DNA of 7,223 nt from Candidatus Aenigmatarchaeota archaeon (GTDB lineage: Archaea; Aenigmatarchaeota; Aenigmatarchaeia; PWEA01; B50-G16): positions 1 through 7,223 of the forward strand of contig QMZU01000036.1 in the NCBI GenBank assembly GCA_003663345.1. The letters run 5' to 3'. The notes beneath the pieces were generated by a model. That model saw only the letters and a list, made by a program, of their open reading frames with translations, searched no databases and was not told the origin of the DNA. Numbering within the stretch: the first letter of the stretch is position 1; each line of letters starts with the position of its first letter. Both the position numbers and the translations under genes were made by a program. Below, in pieces: positions 5,438 through 7,223 of the stretch.

Positions 5438-5735
5438 AACCGAAGAGGGAACTCAGCCCTTCTGCTGCCTCTTCCTCTTTTTTCTCCTCTTCTTCCTCTT
5501 TCTTTTCCTCCTCCACTTTCTCAGGTGCCGCTTCAACAGCAGTAGGCGCTGCCTGAACCACTGAACCCTTCTTTATCGCTTCATCTATGTCGACCTTCTC
5601 AAGTGCAGCCACAAGGGCCTTCACCCTTGCCTCGTCCACTTCAACTCCGGCTGCCTTGAGGACATTCTTGACGTTCTCCTCGTTTATCTCCTTACCTGCG
5701 CTGTGAAGCAGCATTGCGCTGTATATGTACTCCAT
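5436..5735 (-). CDS. rpl12: Ribosomal protein L12 / P1, archaeal stalk protein
   Basis: The 99-residue protein forms dimers that bind the C-terminal helices of L10 and recruit and activate translation factors on the large subunit. Residues 1-58 ([20 protein letters not shown]... to DEAIKKG) are the helical dimerisation domain. Residues 59-70 ([12 protein letters not shown]) are an alanine/proline hinge. From 71 a run of E and K leads to the conserved C-terminal peptide GLSSLFG, which contacts elongation factors. Length and all parts are typical of archaeal P1. The GAGGTGAT site at 5746-5739 fixes the start. The ATG follows the L10 stop codon with no gap and in the same frame. A hairpin/T-run follows its stop. 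Confidence 0.97.
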   Translation of the reverse strand: MEYIYSAMLLHSAGKEINEENVKNVLKAAGVEVDEARVKALVAALEKVDIDEAIKKGSVVQAAPTAVEAAPEKVEEEKKEEEEEKKEEEAAEGLSSLFG

Positions 5736-6581
5736 TCAATCACCTCTCTTCTGGATCATGATATTAAGGGAATTCGCCTCAGCACTCGCCCTTGCGATCA
5801 GATCCTCTATGACACCCTTCTCAAGGACCCCTGCCTCAAGACCCACGGACTTCGCCTCATTGAAGGCCTTGAGTATCATCAGCGGTGCAGTTTCCTCTGT
5901 GAGGAAACCGGAATTCAGTGAGAGATTGAAGGCATAGGCCGATGCCATCACCATCTTCTCGAAGAACTCCTCCTCATCTATTCTCAACACAGATTTTGGA
6001 AATACTGTCCCATCCTCGTACACCGCTATCAGGTCAAGCCCTATTTCCATCGGTTTCATTCCAAGAGCGTTCAACAGGTTCGCAAGGTCGGCGCTTATCA
6101 CATCCCCTTCCCTTGCAACAACCGTATCATCCACAACAGCCACCTTTCCATCCTCCACAGTTGTTTTTGCTCCGAACTGTTGCAACTGACCTATTATGGC
6201 TCCGGGAGGTAAACCGGTACTCCCTTTGGGCACGATTATATCCTTAGTAGCGACATCCCCCTCCTTTGCAGGAGCAGGTGTTTTGTTCGAATCAAGGTAC
6301 TGGAATAGTTTGAACGGGTTCATTTCGGTAAAGATGAAAGCTGGCTGACCCTTCAGGTACTCAGATAATCCCTCTATTCCCTTCAGACCTGACTTCTCCA
6401 GAGCCCTTCTCATCAATCTTTTCTTGCTCATTCTTATCCTTGCTTTACCCTTTAGTTCCTTCTTTATATCCTGTAACTGTGGAGATGGCATCTTGTACAT
6501 GTTCACTATTCCCACTACCTTACTACTCTTTATCATCTCCGCCAGTTCCTCTACTTCCCTGATCTTACTCTCCTTGACCAT
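5736..6581 (-). CDS. rpl10: Ribosomal protein L10 / P0, shortened C-terminus
   Basis: L10 anchors the stalk on 23S rRNA and carries the L12 dimers. From the ATG at 6581 the product has 281 residues (a GTG three codons earlier lies within the ribosome-binding site and is rejected). Numbering from that ATG, the rRNA-binding domain is at about 1-100 (KIREVEELAEMIKSSKVVGIV; KARIRMSKKRLMRRALEKSG). The archaeal insertion domain follows (about 105-185), including the PKGSTGLPPG loop. After this comes a helical tail (about 200-281) with NSGFLTEETAPLMILKAFNEAKSVGLEAG and a second helix VIEDLIARASAEANSLNIMIQ, ending at QKRGD. Archaeal L10 is usually about 300-345 residues and ends in a third helical segment plus an acidic tail with the same GLxxLFG peptide as L12. 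Both are missing here. The ribosome-binding site GGTGA overlaps the L1 stop, and the L10 stop abuts the L12 ATG. Confidence 0.95.
   Translation of the reverse strand: MVKESKIREVEELAEMIKSSKVVGIVNMYKMPSPQLQDIKKELKGKARIRMSKKRLMRRALEKSGLKGIEGLSEYLKGQPAFIFTEMNPFKLFQYLDSNKTPAPAKEGDVATKDIIVPKGSTGLPPGAIIGQLQQFGAKTTVEDGKVAVVDDTVVAREGDVISADLANLLNALGMKPMEIGLDLIAVYEDGTVFPKSVLRIDEEEFFEKMVMASAYAFNLSLNSGFLTEETAPLMILKAFNEAKSVGLEAGVLEKGVIEDLIARASAEANSLNIMIQKRGD
5739..5746 (-). promoter_or_regulatory. Eight-base Shine-Dalgarno for rpl12 inside the rpl10 3' end
   Basis: GAGGTGAT on the minus strand is a full 8-base match to the archaeal anti-Shine-Dalgarno. It lies in the last codons of L10 (R-G-D) and is separated from the L12 ATG only by the L10 TGA. 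The high strength fits the need for several L12 copies per L10. Confidence 0.75.
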
Positions 6582-6586
6582 AATAC

Positions 6587-6591
6587 TCACC
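6587..6591 (-). promoter_or_regulatory. Ribosome-binding site that decides the rpl10 start
   Basis: GGTGA (minus strand) overlaps the TGA stop of L1 and ends 5 bases before the ATG at 6581. The alternative in-frame GTG at 6590 is part of this site and so is not used as the start. Confidence 0.7.
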
Positions 6592-7213
6592 TTATCCTCA
6601 CACTCGGCCCCATCGTGAGTTTGACATAGGCACTACCTATCTGCTGGCTTCCCTTTGGAAGATTCCTCTCCAGAAGGTCCAGCACCGCCTTTATGTTCTC
6701 CTCTATCTCCTCGTCGGGCATCTCCTCATTTCCAACAGGTACATGTATCACCGGGTTCTGTGTGAGCTTGATCTGGAGAATCCTCTTGGTCTGCTCTATC
6801 AAAGGCTTGAGATCAGCCCCCGGAGGGAACGGTTTTGGCATCTTCCCTCTCGGCCCCAATACAGGACCGAGAATCTTTCCGACCTCAACCATGAGCGGTG
6901 CCTCTGCGAGGAAATGATCATGAGTTCTGGCAAGCTCCTTGGCGGCTTTCTTATCCTTGTATTTCTCAAGACCGGCCCTGTCTATAACCGTGACACCCAG
7001 CTCCTTTGCCTGAGGGGCGGTTGTCTGGGCTATGACACAGACCTTTGGCTCCTTACCCTTGGAATGGGGTAATACCAACTCCTTATTGAACCTGTTCTCC
7101 GGCTTTGCCAGGTTTATATTCTTCAGATTAACAGCAAGGTCAACCCTCTGGAGAAACTTCCTCTTCTTGGCCTTCTTCTTGGCCTCTGCGACCTTCTCGG
7201 CTATCTCACCCAT
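6587..7213 (-). CDS. rpl1: Ribosomal protein L1
   Basis: L1 binds 23S rRNA at the L1 stalk next to the E site and helps release deacylated tRNA; in many archaea it also represses its own operon by binding the mRNA. The 208-residue product is full length. The basic N-terminus (AKKKAKKRKFLQRVDLAVNL, 11-30) and C-terminal half-domain form domain I, with VIHVPVGNEEMPDEEIEENI (155-174) and the rRNA-contacting KLTMGPSVRI (198-207). Domain II spans about 55-150 and includes the family signature GKILGPVLGPRGKMPKP (112-128). The start has a TGA one base upstream (7217-7215), which may be the stop of an upstream gene; rpl11 would be expected in this cluster, but only 10 bases of it could be seen. The L1 stop overlaps the ribosome-binding site of rpl10. 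Confidence 0.97.
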   Translation of the reverse strand: MGEIAEKVAEAKKKAKKRKFLQRVDLAVNLKNINLAKPENRFNKELVLPHSKGKEPKVCVIAQTTAPQAKELGVTVIDRAGLEKYKDKKAAKELARTHDHFLAEAPLMVEVGKILGPVLGPRGKMPKPFPPGADLKPLIEQTKRILQIKLTQNPVIHVPVGNEEMPDEEIEENIKAVLDLLERNLPKGSQQIGSAYVKLTMGPSVRIR

Positions 7214-7223
7214 ATCAAAACAC

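Noticed and set aside
5456..5525. Repetitive CTTTTTCCTC-type stretch as a DNA repeat
   Set aside because: It is the codon-level consequence of the E/K-rich acidic tail of L12, expected for this protein.
5736..5800. Frameshift explaining the short L10 C-terminus
   Set aside because: The last L10 codons also encode a perfect Shine-Dalgarno for rpl12, and no alternative frame carries an acidic tail; the end looks genuine.
6582..6590. GTG start giving three extra residues to L10
   Set aside because: The GTG lies within the GGTGA ribosome-binding site that serves the ATG at 6581.
7140..7213. L1 autoregulatory operator in the first codons of rpl1
   Set aside because: Known for some methanogens, but I could not make out a convincing mimic of the 23S L1 site by eye, so no feature is called.
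1..7223. tRNA, rRNA, CRISPR array, insertion sequence or attachment site
   Set aside because: No cloverleaf-like, repeat-spacer, transposase or terminal inverted repeat pattern was seen; all gaps between genes are at most 65 bases.

Overview
The window is archaeal. Four genes point to this: a ribosomal stalk cluster in the order rpl1-rpl10-rpl12 (archaeal/eukaryotic P-protein type, with the L12 acidic tail ending in a GLSSLFG-like sequence), an archaeal-type alanyl-tRNA synthetase with an N-terminal four-cysteine zinc site, Shine-Dalgarno sites that match an archaeal 16S tail, and TATA-like boxes about 25-27 bases upstream of several start codons that lack a Shine-Dalgarno. The proteins look euryarchaeal-like rather than crenarchaeal, but I cannot name a genus from the sequence. 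Coding density is very high and no gene-free stretch exceeds 70 bases. I see no rRNA, tRNA, CRISPR array, insertion sequence or sign of recent transfer.

Layout. Bases 1-593 (+ strand): a promoter and two tightly packed genes, a 65-residue protein of unknown function and a membrane-anchored PD-(D/E)XK endonuclease of the Holliday-junction-resolvase-related family. Bases 586-2519 (- strand): four small genes. In order of transcription they are an unrecognised 139-residue protein, a degenerate HD-domain-like protein, a membrane-anchored four-cysteine beta-rich (OB-like) protein, and a zinc-ribbon membrane protein whose 3' end overlaps the endonuclease gene by 8 bases. Bases 2552-5370 (-): alaS, followed by an overlapping 48-residue coiled-coil ORF (bases 2552-2698) with a strong ribosome-binding site. 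Bases 5436-7213 (-): rpl12, rpl10 and rpl1, transcribed right to left as rpl1, rpl10, rpl12. An upstream rpl11 would be expected just beyond the right edge.

How the genes work together. L1 forms the L1 stalk. L10 (P0) and L12 (P1) form the factor-recruiting stalk. AlaRS charges tRNA-Ala and edits mischarged tRNA, so bases 2674-7213 form a translation neighbourhood. The rpl genes are tightly coupled: L1 to L10 has a 5-base gap, and the L10 stop codon abuts the L12 start codon. A hairpin plus T-run after rpl12 and a TATA-like element before alaS suggest that alaS has its own promoter.

The points most worth a second look are the overlooked 48-residue gene coupled to alaS, an L10 that lacks the usual C-terminal stalk portion and acidic tail and lies in frame with L12 across a single TGA, an 18-base perfect palindrome that contains the probable TATA box of the 139-residue gene, and a short motif (EKVYG...DEI) shared by two otherwise unrecognised proteins of the window.
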